From the NCBI RefSeq assembly GCF_900102375.1, contig NZ_FNBO01000001.1, forward strand, positions 476,692 to 540,691: DNA of 64,000 nucleotides, in the 5' to 3' direction. Position numbers and translations under genes: made by a program. This DNA comes from Halorubrum xinjiangense. Lineage in GTDB: Archaea > Halobacteriota > Halobacteria > Halobacteriales > Haloferacaceae. Positions 52,488-61,909 of this stretch are shown piece after piece (position 1 is the stretch's first letter; each line of letters begins with the position of its first letter). The notes below the pieces were generated by a model, which searched no databases, was not told where the DNA came from, and saw only the letters and a list, made by a program, of their open reading frames with translations.

Positions 52488-54212
52488 CTACGCAGACTCG
52501 GTGGCTTCGACCACTATCTCGAACTCTTCTCCCGGATATATTTCTCTCGAAGCTCGGCCATCGGGGACGACCTCCGCGGTCGTGCCTTCGTAGTCGCCGC
52601 TCGTGAGTTCGACCTCGTACGTGCCGGCCGCGACGCTTATATTGTACCAGCCGTCGGTATTGGTTTTGGAACTGCGGATCGGCTCATCTGTTTCAGCGTC
52701 GATCAGGCGCACGTCTTCGCGGGTGACGGCGGAGCCGTTCTCATCGACGAACTGGATTGACGCCGAGACGTTCGGTGCCAGCTCGATGGCGTCGACCTGC
52801 GTCTCCGAGCTGTCCACGGTAATCTGTTGTCCGTCCGACGCGGCGTATTCGTCCGCGTTCGCCGAGAGCGTGTACTCGCCGGACGCCACGTTTTCGAAGG
52901 AGTACTCTCCTCCGTCTGCGGTGGTCGTCTCGTCGGTCTCATTCTCGTCGTTGGTGAGTGTCACGGTTGCGTCTGAGACGCCATCGCCGGTTTCCGAATC
53001 GATTACGCTCCCCTCAACGAGCGATTGAGACGGATCAAGCCGGAGATCGCCCCCGGGACTGTCTTGGGAGAGGTTCATCCGCCGTTCCTCGTACCCATCC
53101 ACGGAGGCGACCAGCGTGGCGTTCTCGATGTCTCCCTCAGTGATGGTGAAGTTGTATTCCGGCTGTTCGGTGCTGTTCATCACCGTCCCGGTCCCGTTGC
53201 GGAGTTCGACGAACTCGACATCGGTCGCGCTGATCTGCTCGTCGGTGGCGTTGTCGACGAGCGTCCCGTTCACGTTCAGCTCCGCGTTTCCGGCCTGGTC
53301 GCCGGCATCTACCAGTCCGATAGCTCCCAACACCTGCGGGCCGAAGGTAACTGCGGCGAACAGGACAAGCAGGACGATAGCGCCGACAGCGACGTACAGA
53401 CCGGCTTTCGGCGGAATGAGATAATCATCGTCCGATCCGCTTGTTGTCGATCCGAGGTTCGAACTGGTCGCGGGTGCTTTGAGCGCGGGAACGCTGCTTT
53501 GGACGCGCTTTCGTATCTCTCCGTTCGAGAGGCCGTGTTCGCGTGAGAGCGTCTCCACCGACTCGCGTATCGACGCGATCTCCTCTTTGATATGCTTATC
53601 ACGGAGTGACCGAGACGTCGACTCCCACCGCGCTTCCGTCTCGCCGAGCGGGGTGATACCGCGATGTCCACCGGGCGTGACGACGAGATCAAACCTCGAG
53701 AGGACGTCCGCGTCCGTCGAATCGGCGACCGCCGCTTGGTCGTACTCGCCGAGGTACTCGTCGAGCAGACCGAGGGCATTCCGTTCATCCGACACCCCCA
53801 CCGTCACCGAATTGCGAGAGGCGACGAGTTCGGAGAGAATATCCTGTTCCGTACTGTCGCCGGGGAGGGCCGTGTTCCCGCGTTTCAGTTCGCGGTACAC
53901 CTGCATCTCTTCGGAGGACTCGTCGATCGTGTACCCCCACTCGGACTCGATACGCGTCGTGAGATCCGTGACGAGGTCCTGGAGCGGCGCTGAGGAGTTG
54001 TCGACGGAGTAGACGGCGTAGAACTGCTCTGTGCGGGCGTTGCGGGTCTCGCGAGCACGGAAGAACAGGCTGATTTCGTGTCTGTGATCTGAACGGATCG
54101 CGAGCCGAACCCCACCGTAAAACAGCTCTTTGATCTGCTCGTCTGATCCCGTCGCGGTACCATCGGGGGAGTACGCGTTCCCCTTCGTGTCATAGATGCG
54201 TAGCGTTGACAT
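52488..54212 (-). CDS. Single-span membrane protein with cytosolic domain and carboxypeptidase-regulatory/Ig-like repeats (operon gene 3)
   Basis: 574 aa, no signal peptide. Residues 1-265 are a soluble domain of unknown fold (YGGVRLAIRSDHRHEISLFFRARE; QFYAVYSVDNSSAPLQDLVTDLTTRIESEWGY). One membrane helix lies at about 271-298 (AGLYVAVGAIVLLVLFAAVTF). The outer part holds about three carboxypeptidase-regulatory-like beta sandwiches with N-glycosylation sites (e.g. LVEGSVIDSETGDGVSDATV; GGEYSFENVASGEYTLSANA; DGWYNISVAAGTYEVELTSG). It lies 6 bases after the GTPase gene, as third gene of the tubulin-like operon. It may carry the signal between outside and the cytosolic complex. Confidence 0.85.
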   Translation of the reverse strand: MSTLRIYDTKGNAYSPDGTATGSDEQIKELFYGGVRLAIRSDHRHEISLFFRARETRNARTEQFYAVYSVDNSSAPLQDLVTDLTTRIESEWGYTIDESSEEMQVYRELKRGNTALPGDSTEQDILSELVASRNSVTVGVSDERNALGLLDEYLGEYDQAAVADSTDADVLSRFDLVVTPGGHRGITPLGETEARWESTSRSLRDKHIKEEIASIRESVETLSREHGLSNGEIRKRVQSSVPALKAPATSSNLGSTTSGSDDDYLIPPKAGLYVAVGAIVLLVLFAAVTFGPQVLGAIGLVDAGDQAGNAELNVNGTLVDNATDEQISATDVEFVELRNGTGTVMNSTEQPEYNFTITEGDIENATLVASVDGYEERRMNLSQDSPGGDLRLDPSQSLVEGSVIDSETGDGVSDATVTLTNDENETDETTTADGGEYSFENVASGEYTLSANADEYAASDGQQITVDSSETQVDAIELAPNVSASIQFVDENGSAVTREDVRLIDAETDEPIRSSKTNTDGWYNISVAAGTYEVELTSGDYEGTTAEVVPDGRASREIYPGEEFEIVVEATESA

Positions 54213-54218
54213 TCGTGA

Positions 54219-55661
54219 TCACCCCAGTTTCTCTAACATCTCCTCGAATCCGACCGTCATCACGTTCCCGTTCCGGTCGCGCATCGGCACGCGTTCGCCG
54301 TCGTCGTTCACCGTCGTCTCGTAGTACACCGGATGGATCTCCGAGCCAGACGTGTCCTGAACGAGCGTCCGTACCGCTTGGTTGTTCTCGATCAGGGTGT
54401 CGTTCACGTACTGGCGGAAGTCCTCGAAGTACTGGTGCGGGTCCAGCGCCTGCTCGTCTTCGAACTGCTCCGCGAGAATGTCGGACTTCGTCGCCACCAA
54501 CAGGACGTCCTTGTTGTCGGCCGTATCGAGAATGTCGAAGTACGGCTCAATACCGAGCGGTTCGTTGTTGTGATAGCGCTCGACGTCGATCACTAAGATG
54601 AGCGTGTTCGCCGCCCGAACGCGGTCGGAAAGCAACTGGACCGTGGAGTTGTCGATCTCCGAGTCGGGACTCATCAGTGCCCCCGGGAGCTCTTCGAGAT
54701 ACTCCCCGGCGTAATCGAGGCTCGACAGCTCGATGTTCTTCGGGAAGACCCGGCCGTTAACGAATCGGAACTGGAGATCCTCGACCTCCGTCGCGCCCGT
54801 CGAGTCGAGTTCCCAGCCGGCGCTTTTGGTCGCAGCGTCGAGTCTGCCGACGAGCTCCATCAGATCGCCGCTCGGATTCAGCGGCGTGTCGCTTTTCCTG
54901 TCGACTGCGTCGTCGAGTGCGGCGAGATACTTGCCGACGAGAAACAGCGATTTCCCCGATCCCGGCGGGCCGAGCACGAAGAAGTTCTCCGAGGAGTCGT
55001 ACGTGACGAACCGGCGGAGCGTCACGACGAACACCCCGGCCATCAGGATGTTCGTGGTGAGCCCGCCCCACGCGACCGAGACCGTCGGTTCCGGCGCGAT
55101 GATCTCTACCGTGCCACCCGACGGGTCGATGAACTGCGGGAAGTTGACGTGGAATTCGACGAGGCCGACGAGAACGATGGCAGTGATGAGGTAAAACAGA
55201 ATACTCGCCGACTGGCGGAACTCGAGTGCGGAGGTGGTTCGAACTTCCATGAGCTGTTTGCCGCCACCGATGACGGTTCCACCCACAAGGCCGGCGCCGA
55301 GCCACGCGACGTTCGCGGCGAAATCGATGTTCGGGATGAACAGGCCGATCGAGAGCAGTCCGATAAGGGCAGACCCGGTTCCGAGCCAGAGCAGCGCGCC
55401 TTGGACCCGTTTTTTCGGGTCGATTGTCATCAGTAGGAGCAAGCCGAGATAGATCCCGAACACCGCCGCTGAGAACTGTTCGAGTGATATCGACAACAGG
55501 GGGTTTAACGAGAGTATCAGCGGCCGGAACACGTCGGACGCGACCCACGCTTCGCCGAGGGTCAAGAACAGCGGCCCGGCGACGACGACCATGATGAGGA
55601 AATACACCCCGAGGAAGAACTTCTCACCGTGTTCCTCGAGGAACGTGGCTGGTGAGTCCAT
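54219..55661 (-). CDS. Membrane-anchored P-loop GTPase-like protein (operon gene 2)
   Basis: 480 aa. About six membrane helices fill residues 14-216. The cytosolic part begins ENFFVLGPPGSGKSLFLVGKYL (Walker A/G1, 231-238), with DYAGEYLEELPG (G3-like DxxG, 316-319), a strand TLILVIDVERY and LLVATKSDIL (G4-like TKSD, 391-394). The motif set points to a TRAFAC-like GTPase rather than an AAA ATPase, although the G4 is non-standard. It follows the tubulin-like gene by 5 bases. Its place in the membrane suggests it anchors or regulates the tubulin-like protein. Confidence 0.85.
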   Translation of the reverse strand: MDSPATFLEEHGEKFFLGVYFLIMVVVAGPLFLTLGEAWVASDVFRPLILSLNPLLSISLEQFSAAVFGIYLGLLLLMTIDPKKRVQGALLWLGTGSALIGLLSIGLFIPNIDFAANVAWLGAGLVGGTVIGGGKQLMEVRTTSALEFRQSASILFYLITAIVLVGLVEFHVNFPQFIDPSGGTVEIIAPEPTVSVAWGGLTTNILMAGVFVVTLRRFVTYDSSENFFVLGPPGSGKSLFLVGKYLAALDDAVDRKSDTPLNPSGDLMELVGRLDAATKSAGWELDSTGATEVEDLQFRFVNGRVFPKNIELSSLDYAGEYLEELPGALMSPDSEIDNSTVQLLSDRVRAANTLILVIDVERYHNNEPLGIEPYFDILDTADNKDVLLVATKSDILAEQFEDEQALDPHQYFEDFRQYVNDTLIENNQAVRTLVQDTSGSEIHPVYYETTVNDDGERVPMRDRNGNVMTVGFEEMLEKLG

Positions 55662-55666
55662 GGCTG

Positions 55667-58600
55667 TTACTCTTCCTCCTCCCCGTCAGCCGGGGCGGTG
55701 AAGTCGGTGCGGCTGATGTGATCGGCGAGGAGATCCGCTTTGATGTCTCCCTCATCCCTGAGGAAGAACTCCACGTCGTCGGGGTGTTCGAGGTTCAACA
55801 CGGAGTCGCGTTTCACGTAGTACCCATCATCGAGGCCGTACGCGTGATGGACGAGAATATCGGTCTCGTCCGACTGGTTCCGCGCCTCGTAGCCGTTCCG
55901 GTAGCCGTCGGCCTCGATCTCCGCCCGAAGGTTATCCAGGAAGATGCCGTCGATGAAGATTCCGAGGCCGACGTCCCAACTCCCGCCCGCTTCGACCGGG
56001 AACGACGCGTAGTTCTCGCCGCCCGCACCGAGGTTGTACGCGCCCTGAAACTCGGATTTGAGATCGGCGACGTCGTTGATCTGCTCGATAGCGCGGCTCA
56101 TGACGCCGACGACGACGTTCATCTCGTTGTATCGCGCGCGGTCGCCGCTGATCCGGCGCCGGCGAATCCCGGTGTAGCGGGGGTTGTGCGCGTTCCGGGC
56201 GAGTTCTTCGAGCGAGCCGCGCAGCCGCTGCCGCTCGGTCTCGTCGTCGAAGATCTTGCTTTCGGCGATGTCGGTGTCGTCACTGAGTTGGAGGATATCG
56301 TTCGGCTGGACGGTTTTGACGTAGCTGTACTCCTCGGTTTCGGTCGCCACCGATGAGTCCTTCTCAGTGTTGTACTCTTCGCGAAGCCGCTTGTACGACT
56401 CCTGGGCGTTCAGGAACGAATCTCGCGGGCCGTTTAGTTCCTCAAACAGCGTGACAGTCGCCTCGTAGAGATCTGATTCGTTCTTCGCGGTTTCCAGATC
56501 CGATTGGAGGTCGTCGCGTCGGCGTTCGATGTCTGCCGTCTCGACGATCTCGTCGCGAACGAGCTCTTCGTACTGGCGAGTGAGTTGGTCAAAGCCGATC
56601 CCCGACTCGAGGTCGCGTTCCAGTTCGTCGATCGCCGCTCGGTGTTCCTCGTCGAGCTCGGAGCGCGTCCGCGAAACGATCTCCTGTTGGCGCTCGTCCA
56701 CCTCTCTTTCGATGAGGTGTTTGAGTTCGGTGACCGAGAACTGAACCTCGATCGAGAGGTTGCTGCCTGCCCGCGACATCTTGAACACCTCCGCTTCGTC
56801 GAGCTGACTGCGCTTGCGGCGGTAGTTCTTCTCGGCCTTCTTGCGTTCCTCCTTGCCTGAGGAGTCCCACGGGAGGATGGATTCGAGCGTTCCCTCCTCC
56901 TGGTTCATCGTGAGGAACGACTTCTTGGCGTCTGCGAGGTCCGCGAGCGACGAGTTGATCCGGCGCTCGATATCGGTCGTATCGACGCCGACGGTCTCGA
57001 ACTCGTTGCTGATATCCTCGAGGGCCGTCCGAACGGTGCTGTCGTTGACGGATTCGACCTGGTCCGCCTCTTCGGCGTTCTCGACGGCCCGTGCGAACGA
57101 CTCGAGTCCGTTGCGGAGATCCCCTATCAGCTCGTCGACGGCCATCGACTGGCAGTCGTTGTACTCCCGGTACAGGGGCTCGACCGCGTTCTTCCACGTT
57201 GCGACCCGACGGTCCACCTCGTCCTGCTGTTCTCGCTTTCGGGTGTCGAGCTCGGCTTCGGCCTCTTCGAGTTCCGACTGAAGTCGGTCCCGGCGGTCGA
57301 CGACCTCGTCTCGTTTCGCTTCCAGTCGGTTGATGCGGACCCCGGGGTTGATCCCCTCGTCTTCGACGGCGAGCAGGTAGCTGATCGTGCCTTCAACGCG
57401 GTTGTTGTCGATCGACCGGAGTCGGACGAGCAGGTCCTTGCGGTGGGCGATCCGGTTTAGTTCCGTGTCGATGATGTCGGCCAGCTGCTTGTCGATGCTA
57501 TCGACATACTGTTCGTTGTCGCCGATGCGCGCGGTGCCCGCTCGAATGGACCCGGCGATAACGTCGATTCGGTCGAGGATATCGTCGGTTTCGGCCTCGG
57601 CCTCCGACATGATCTCGCGGTAGGCGGAGACGGACTCGTACTCGAGTTCGGTGAAAATGTCGAGCTCCGTGAGCGACCAGACGTTGTCGAGCCGCGTCTC
57701 GAGATCCGTCCGGTCGGAGTCGTGGAGTTCGCCCTCCATCTCGTCGGGGCTCCACTCCCGCGAGAGGAACCGGTCGACGCCCGTGTACACGTCCGCTTCC
57801 GCCTCTAAGGCGTCCTGTTTTGCGTTGAGGATCTCTTTGGTGACCGTCTTCGCGTCTTGGATGGCGTCGACGTTGTACCGGAGGACCTGCGGGATACCCA
57901 TGATGAATGGGGCATACGACGGGGTGTCCGCGAACGGATCCTCCATGTCCATCATGTTGTAGTACGACGTGATGAGATAGATCGCCGCCCTGTCGAACTC
58001 GACAAGCGCGTCAGAGCTCTGGATGAGGTTCCCCTTCTTCCCGCCGAACCCGGTGGGATCGATCGGGATGAGGATCCGGTCTTTGAACAGGTCCTCTCCC
58101 TGAAGGCTCATGTACTCCAACTCGGAGAGGACGGCGTGCGCGTTCGCGCTTTCCGCGTCACCCTCCTCGTCGTTGGGGAGCACCCCGAAGAGCGTGATCT
58201 CAGCGGTTCGTTTCGTTCGTTTGAGATGTTTGACTAAGTCGATAAAGATTCCCGATCCGGAGCCGCCGCCGAGGCCAGCAATAACGGCAACCTTACCGCG
58301 GTTCGGGAGGTCGATCGACGTCCGAACGTTGTCGTCTTCGGCGTAGGACTTGTAGTACAGTCCCTTTCCGAGTCCCCGTTTCCTGACGACGCCGGTCGCG
58401 AAGTCGAGGTTCTCGTTGATGAACTCGGGTTTGAGCCACCAGTTATCCTCGTCAATACCGACCCCGGCCGCGATCCGCGGCACCGCCTCTTCCCCGATCA
58501 GGTCGTTCTGATCGTGGAGTTGGATGTTCTGTGTAAGCGGTAGGTAATCGATGTTGATCTCACCGAGCCGGCCCTCCCCTGTCGTCTCCTCACGGAGGCG

Positions 58601-58816
58601 TTCTCTCGTCTCCTGAATGGAGTCCCTAATCTGTTGAATTCGATCGAGGTCTCTGTTCTCTTCTTCTTCGGCCGTGTCGATCACGGTCACCGTCAGGGTT
58701 CGCGGATTCCGTCGCGGCTGGAGCACAGACTCTTGAACCCAGTCTGCCTCCAGAAGTTCGTAGGTGATCGCTTTGCCAGCACCACCCACCGCGAAAATCC
58801 GACTTGGTAGATTCAT
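55667..58816 (-). CDS. Large tubulin-like protein with coiled coils (operon gene 1)
   Basis: 1049 aa. The N-terminal domain has SRIFAVGGAGKAITYELL and the tubulin/FtsZ glycine-rich signature VAVIAGLGGGSGSGIFIDLV (GLGGGSGSGI at 181-190), then FDRAAIYLITSYYNMMD. This matches the divergent Tubulin_2-like class, not haloarchaeal FtsZ or CetZ. Long coiled coils lie at about 495-560 (KRDEVVDRRDRLQSELEEAE) and 735-850. A C-terminal alpha/beta domain follows, then an acidic end. ATG 58816 is preferred over 58834, because the AT box (about 58848-58857) would place the transcript start between them. First gene of a three-gene operon. Confidence 0.87.
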   Translation of the reverse strand: MNLPSRIFAVGGAGKAITYELLEADWVQESVLQPRRNPRTLTVTVIDTAEEEENRDLDRIQQIRDSIQETRERLREETTGEGRLGEINIDYLPLTQNIQLHDQNDLIGEEAVPRIAAGVGIDEDNWWLKPEFINENLDFATGVVRKRGLGKGLYYKSYAEDDNVRTSIDLPNRGKVAVIAGLGGGSGSGIFIDLVKHLKRTKRTAEITLFGVLPNDEEGDAESANAHAVLSELEYMSLQGEDLFKDRILIPIDPTGFGGKKGNLIQSSDALVEFDRAAIYLITSYYNMMDMEDPFADTPSYAPFIMGIPQVLRYNVDAIQDAKTVTKEILNAKQDALEAEADVYTGVDRFLSREWSPDEMEGELHDSDRTDLETRLDNVWSLTELDIFTELEYESVSAYREIMSEAEAETDDILDRIDVIAGSIRAGTARIGDNEQYVDSIDKQLADIIDTELNRIAHRKDLLVRLRSIDNNRVEGTISYLLAVEDEGINPGVRINRLEAKRDEVVDRRDRLQSELEEAEAELDTRKREQQDEVDRRVATWKNAVEPLYREYNDCQSMAVDELIGDLRNGLESFARAVENAEEADQVESVNDSTVRTALEDISNEFETVGVDTTDIERRINSSLADLADAKKSFLTMNQEEGTLESILPWDSSGKEERKKAEKNYRRKRSQLDEAEVFKMSRAGSNLSIEVQFSVTELKHLIEREVDERQQEIVSRTRSELDEEHRAAIDELERDLESGIGFDQLTRQYEELVRDEIVETADIERRRDDLQSDLETAKNESDLYEATVTLFEELNGPRDSFLNAQESYKRLREEYNTEKDSSVATETEEYSYVKTVQPNDILQLSDDTDIAESKIFDDETERQRLRGSLEELARNAHNPRYTGIRRRRISGDRARYNEMNVVVGVMSRAIEQINDVADLKSEFQGAYNLGAGGENYASFPVEAGGSWDVGLGIFIDGIFLDNLRAEIEADGYRNGYEARNQSDETDILVHHAYGLDDGYYVKRDSVLNLEHPDDVEFFLRDEGDIKADLLADHISRTDFTAPADGEEEE

Positions 58817-59153
58817 CTGGACACTCTCACACATGAAATATCTTTCAATAAACTATTCGGTCTTGTCCATACTATCTGATAATTTGGGTAGGCTGATCCT
58901 TCTGTGTGGTTTGGTTTATATTTCAACTACTGTATTGTGAGTTCAATAGGCTTGATATGGGAGTGGTTGATCTGACGGGTATTCAGTATCGGGTTACAGT
59001 CATCGATGGGGCGGCCGGAGGGGTGCGGGCGCGGTCGAAGCAGGGATGAACGCAGCGGGGTGGCCACCGAGGAGTACTATCAACCTACCGAGGACAAATG
59101 GTGTGAGCCAACAGAACCACGCGAGTTTTGTGTCGGCCCACTGAACGGCGCGT
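58817..59153. other. AT-rich divergent promoter region
   Basis: 337 bases between the tubulin-like operon and the epimerase gene. It is clearly richer in A/T than the surroundings (58835-58970), with AT boxes such as TTTATTGAA (rc, near 58850) and GGTTTATATTTC (58914-58925). No CDS is seen. The composition change fits an acquired operon edge. Confidence 0.55.
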
Positions 59154-60140
59154 ATGCGAATCCTCGTGACAGGTGGGGCCGGGTTCATCGGCGGGCACCT
59201 CGCCGAGTCGTTCCTCGAAGACGGCCACGACGTGACGGTCCTCGACAATCTCGAACCATTCTACGCCGAGGGGATCAAACGCCACACGCTCGACGTCCAC
59301 CGCGAGGTGGCCGCGGAGCGAGACGTGGCGTACCAGTTCGTCGAAGCCGACGTTCGGGATCCGGACATTGTCCAAGAACTCGTCGGTGCTGCGGACGTCG
59401 TCGTCCACCAAGCCGCACAAGCGGGCGTGCGCGAGAGCGTGGACAATCCCCGGAAGGTGACCGACATCAACGTCGACGGGACGGTGAACCTCTTGGAGGC
59501 GGCGAAGGAGGCGGACGTGGAGCGCGTAATCTTAGCGAGCTCGTCGTCGGTGTACGGGAAACCGAAGTCGCTCCCCTACGAGGAGGACCACCCCACCGAG
59601 CCAGTGAGCCCCTACGGCGTGACGAAGCTCACCCAAGAGCATATGGCGCGTGTCTATACGGAGCTTCACGGGCTGCCGACAGTCTGTCTGCGCTACTTCA
59701 CGGTGTACGGCCCGCGAATGCGGCCGAACATGGCAATCTCGAATTTCGTTTCGCGGTGTGTGAACGGCGAGCCGCCGGTGATCTACGGGGACGGCCAGCA
59801 GACGCGAGATTTCACCTACGTGGCCGACATCGTGGACGCGAACCGGACGCTGCTGGAGTCGGGCGCGGCCGACGGCGACGTGTTGAACATCGGGAGCTCG
59901 GACAACATCTCGATTCAGGAGTTAGCCGAGACGGTGCGGGATCAGTTAGCGCCCGAACTGGAGATCGAGTACGAGTCTGCGCGCGAGGCCGACGCCGAGC
60001 ACACGCACGCGTCCGTCGAGAAGGCCGGCGAGGTGATCGGCTACGAACCCTCGCGGACGATCGCGGAAGGCGTTGGGGAGTTCATCGAGTGGTATCAGGC
60101 GAACCGCGAGTGGTACGAGCCGTTGGTGCGGGAGTCGTAG
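59154..60140 (+). CDS. NAD-dependent nucleotide-sugar epimerase/dehydratase (extended SDR)
   Basis: 328 aa. MRILVTGGAGFIGGHLAESF is the NAD Rossmann motif; the catalytic pair is in LASSSSVYGKPK and SPYGVTKLTQE (Tyr-x3-Lys). Substrate-binding residues follow (RYFTVYGPRMRPNMAI; VIYGDGQQTRDFTYVADIV). Closest in pattern to UDP-glucose 4-epimerase or UDP-glucuronate epimerase types. It probably makes a sugar nucleotide for S-layer glycans. ATG 59154 gives the full Rossmann strand. Confidence 0.93.
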   Translation: MRILVTGGAGFIGGHLAESFLEDGHDVTVLDNLEPFYAEGIKRHTLDVHREVAAERDVAYQFVEADVRDPDIVQELVGAADVVVHQAAQAGVRESVDNPRKVTDINVDGTVNLLEAAKEADVERVILASSSSVYGKPKSLPYEEDHPTEPVSPYGVTKLTQEHMARVYTELHGLPTVCLRYFTVYGPRMRPNMAISNFVSRCVNGEPPVIYGDGQQTRDFTYVADIVDANRTLLESGAADGDVLNIGSSDNISIQELAETVRDQLAPELEIEYESAREADAEHTHASVEKAGEVIGYEPSRTIAEGVGEFIEWYQANREWYEPLVRES

Positions 60141-60224
60141 GTGACCGCCGTAATCGGGCTACAAGACAGCTATGTGGATGCTGGGGCCGGCAATAGTTTA
60201 GTGGAAAGGTTAACTGTGTTGTAG

Positions 60225-60515
60225 TTGCAACTCAAATGTATCTCAACAGCGGTCAAGATGGATGAGGACGCAAAATCCCAACTCGAAGAACTCCAGGCAG
60301 AGATCCGGCTCAAAACGGGGAAGAAGGTCACCCAGCAAGAAATCCTCTCAACACTGATTCAATCGGTGGTTGACTCCCGCGCGGAGTTCGTCGATTCGTT
60401 CCGAGATGGAACAACAGCCCTGAACGAAACGGAACTCGAGGAATTCAACCGAGGGACGATCGCCTCCGGTGTCGAAACGACCGAAGACGACATCGACGAT
60501 ATCCTATACGGATGA
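60225..60515 (+). CDS. VapB-like antitoxin
   Basis: 96 aa. The N-terminal part STAVKMDEDAKSQLEELQAEIRLKTGKKVTQQEILSTLI reads as a ribbon-helix-helix DNA-binding domain; the acidic C-terminal tail (ETTEDDIDDILYG) would cover the toxin. No ATG precedes the beta strand, so the TTG at 60225 is taken; AATAGTTTA centred 29 bases upstream supports it. An ATG at 60258 would cut into the DNA-binding strand. Its stop overlaps the toxin start (ATGA). Confidence 0.82.
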   Translation: MQLKCISTAVKMDEDAKSQLEELQAEIRLKTGKKVTQQEILSTLIQSVVDSRAEFVDSFRDGTTALNETELEEFNRGTIASGVETTEDDIDDILYG

Positions 60516-60949
60516 GCGTCTTCGTCGACACCGGCGTCTTCTACGCACATCACGACACCGACGCCAGCCGACACACGGTCGGTACTGAGGCCCTGAATAC
60601 CGTCCTTTCGTCCGCGGAATACGGCCACGTGATGACGAGCGACCACGTCTATGATGAAACGGTCACGCTGACGCAGATGCGGACAGGGGATGTCGACGCC
60701 GGTCTTGAAGTTGGACGGCGTATTCGCGGCACGGGATACCCCTCGGCCATCGAACTACTCCATTCGTCTCCGACGCTCTTCGACCGTGCTGTGTCTGTCT
60801 ATCAGACGTACGACCACGAGCTCAGTTTCACCGACGCGATGACTGTCGCGATGGTCAAATACCACGAGATAGACGGGGTGTTGAGTTTCGACGACGACTT
60901 CGATGGGGTCGTTCCCCGGCTCGTTCCGGATACACTAACGTTTCAGTGA
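60512..60949 (+). CDS. PIN-domain ribonuclease toxin (VapC-like)
   Basis: 145 aa. The PIN-domain acidic residues are visible in MSVFVDTGVFYAHHDTDAS (Asp6), VYDETVTLTQMR (Glu), LSFTDAMTVAM (Asp) and LSFDDDFDGV (Asp). It would cleave tRNA or rRNA when free. It is coupled to the antitoxin gene by the ATGA overlap. GC content is lower than average, as for other genes of this accessory segment. Confidence 0.9.
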   Translation: MSVFVDTGVFYAHHDTDASRHTVGTEALNTVLSSAEYGHVMTSDHVYDETVTLTQMRTGDVDAGLEVGRRIRGTGYPSAIELLHSSPTLFDRAVSVYQTYDHELSFTDAMTVAMVKYHEIDGVLSFDDDFDGVVPRLVPDTLTFQ

Positions 60950-61065
60950 CGCCGCTGCGACAGTCACAGTCACGCGAGACGTATTGAAGCCGGATTGCGA
61001 ATTGCTCGACGTCTCGGTAGATCGGAACCAACGGCTTGAGGGGGCTGGTGTGTGCCACGTCCCGT

Positions 61066-61773
61066 ATGGACGCGGTCATCCCCGCTGCCGGGCGCGGCAG
61101 TCGACTCGGCGAGCTAACGGCAGATCGACCGAAGGGACTCGTCGACGTGGCGGGGCGACCCCTGCTCGCGCACGCCTTCGAGACGGCGGTTGAGGCCGGG
61201 GCCGACAAGCTGGTCGTGATCGTCGGGTATGAGGCGGCCCAGATCGTCGACCGGTTCGGCGACGCCTTCGCGGGCGTCCCGATTACGTACGTCCACCAGC
61301 GCGAGCGCCTGGGGCTCGGGCACGCCGTGCTTCAGGCGGAGCCGCACGTCGACGGGATCTTTCTTCTTTTGAACGGCGACAACGTCTTCGCGGAGAGCGT
61401 CGCGCCCGCGGTGGAGGCTGCTGGGGAGGCGGACGCCGCGCTCGCGGTCGAGGAGGTGTCGCCAGAGGTGGCGACGACGACCGGCGTGATCGAGACGGAC
61501 GAGCGGGGGCGCGTGACGGGACTCGTCGAGAAGCCGGCCGAACCGTCATCGACGCTCGTGACGACCGGGTGTTACGTGCTTCCGGAGGACATCTTTCACG
61601 CCTGTGCGCTGCTCAGGCCGTCGGCTGAGGGCGAGTACCAGCTGAGCGAGGCCGTGGGGTTGTTGGTGCGGGCTGGGTATGAGGTGGCGACGGTTCGGCT
61701 GGGTGAGCGCGTGAACGTGAACATGCCGGAGGACGTTGAGCGGGCGGGCGAGTTGGTTCGCGAGGAGTGGTAA
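61066..61773 (+). CDS. aglF: Sugar-phosphate nucleotidyltransferase (AglF-like UTP-glucose-1-phosphate uridylyltransferase)
   Basis: 235 aa. The nucleotide-binding motif DAVIPAAGRGSRLGELTADRPKGLVDVAGRPLL, the metal-binding LLLNGDNVF and VTGLVEKP are standard; TTGCYVLPEDIF follows. In H. volcanii AglF makes UDP-glucose for S-layer N-glycosylation. The partner epimerase lies 1 kb upstream, separated by a toxin-antitoxin pair. ATG at 61066 is chosen over the earlier in-frame start at 61036. Confidence 0.88.
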   Translation: MDAVIPAAGRGSRLGELTADRPKGLVDVAGRPLLAHAFETAVEAGADKLVVIVGYEAAQIVDRFGDAFAGVPITYVHQRERLGLGHAVLQAEPHVDGIFLLLNGDNVFAESVAPAVEAAGEADAALAVEEVSPEVATTTGVIETDERGRVTGLVEKPAEPSSTLVTTGCYVLPEDIFHACALLRPSAEGEYQLSEAVGLLVRAGYEVATVRLGERVNVNMPEDVERAGELVREEW

Positions 61774-61909
61774 ACCTCGAGAGTTCGGAGGACATCCCCG
61801 TTCGGGAGCCGGGGCGGAACCACCCAGTTCGTCCGTTCGTCGTGGGCACGTTCTCGCATATCTGAGAGCCGTCCAAAGAAATAATAGAGATCTCTTCCTA
61901 CGACTGACT

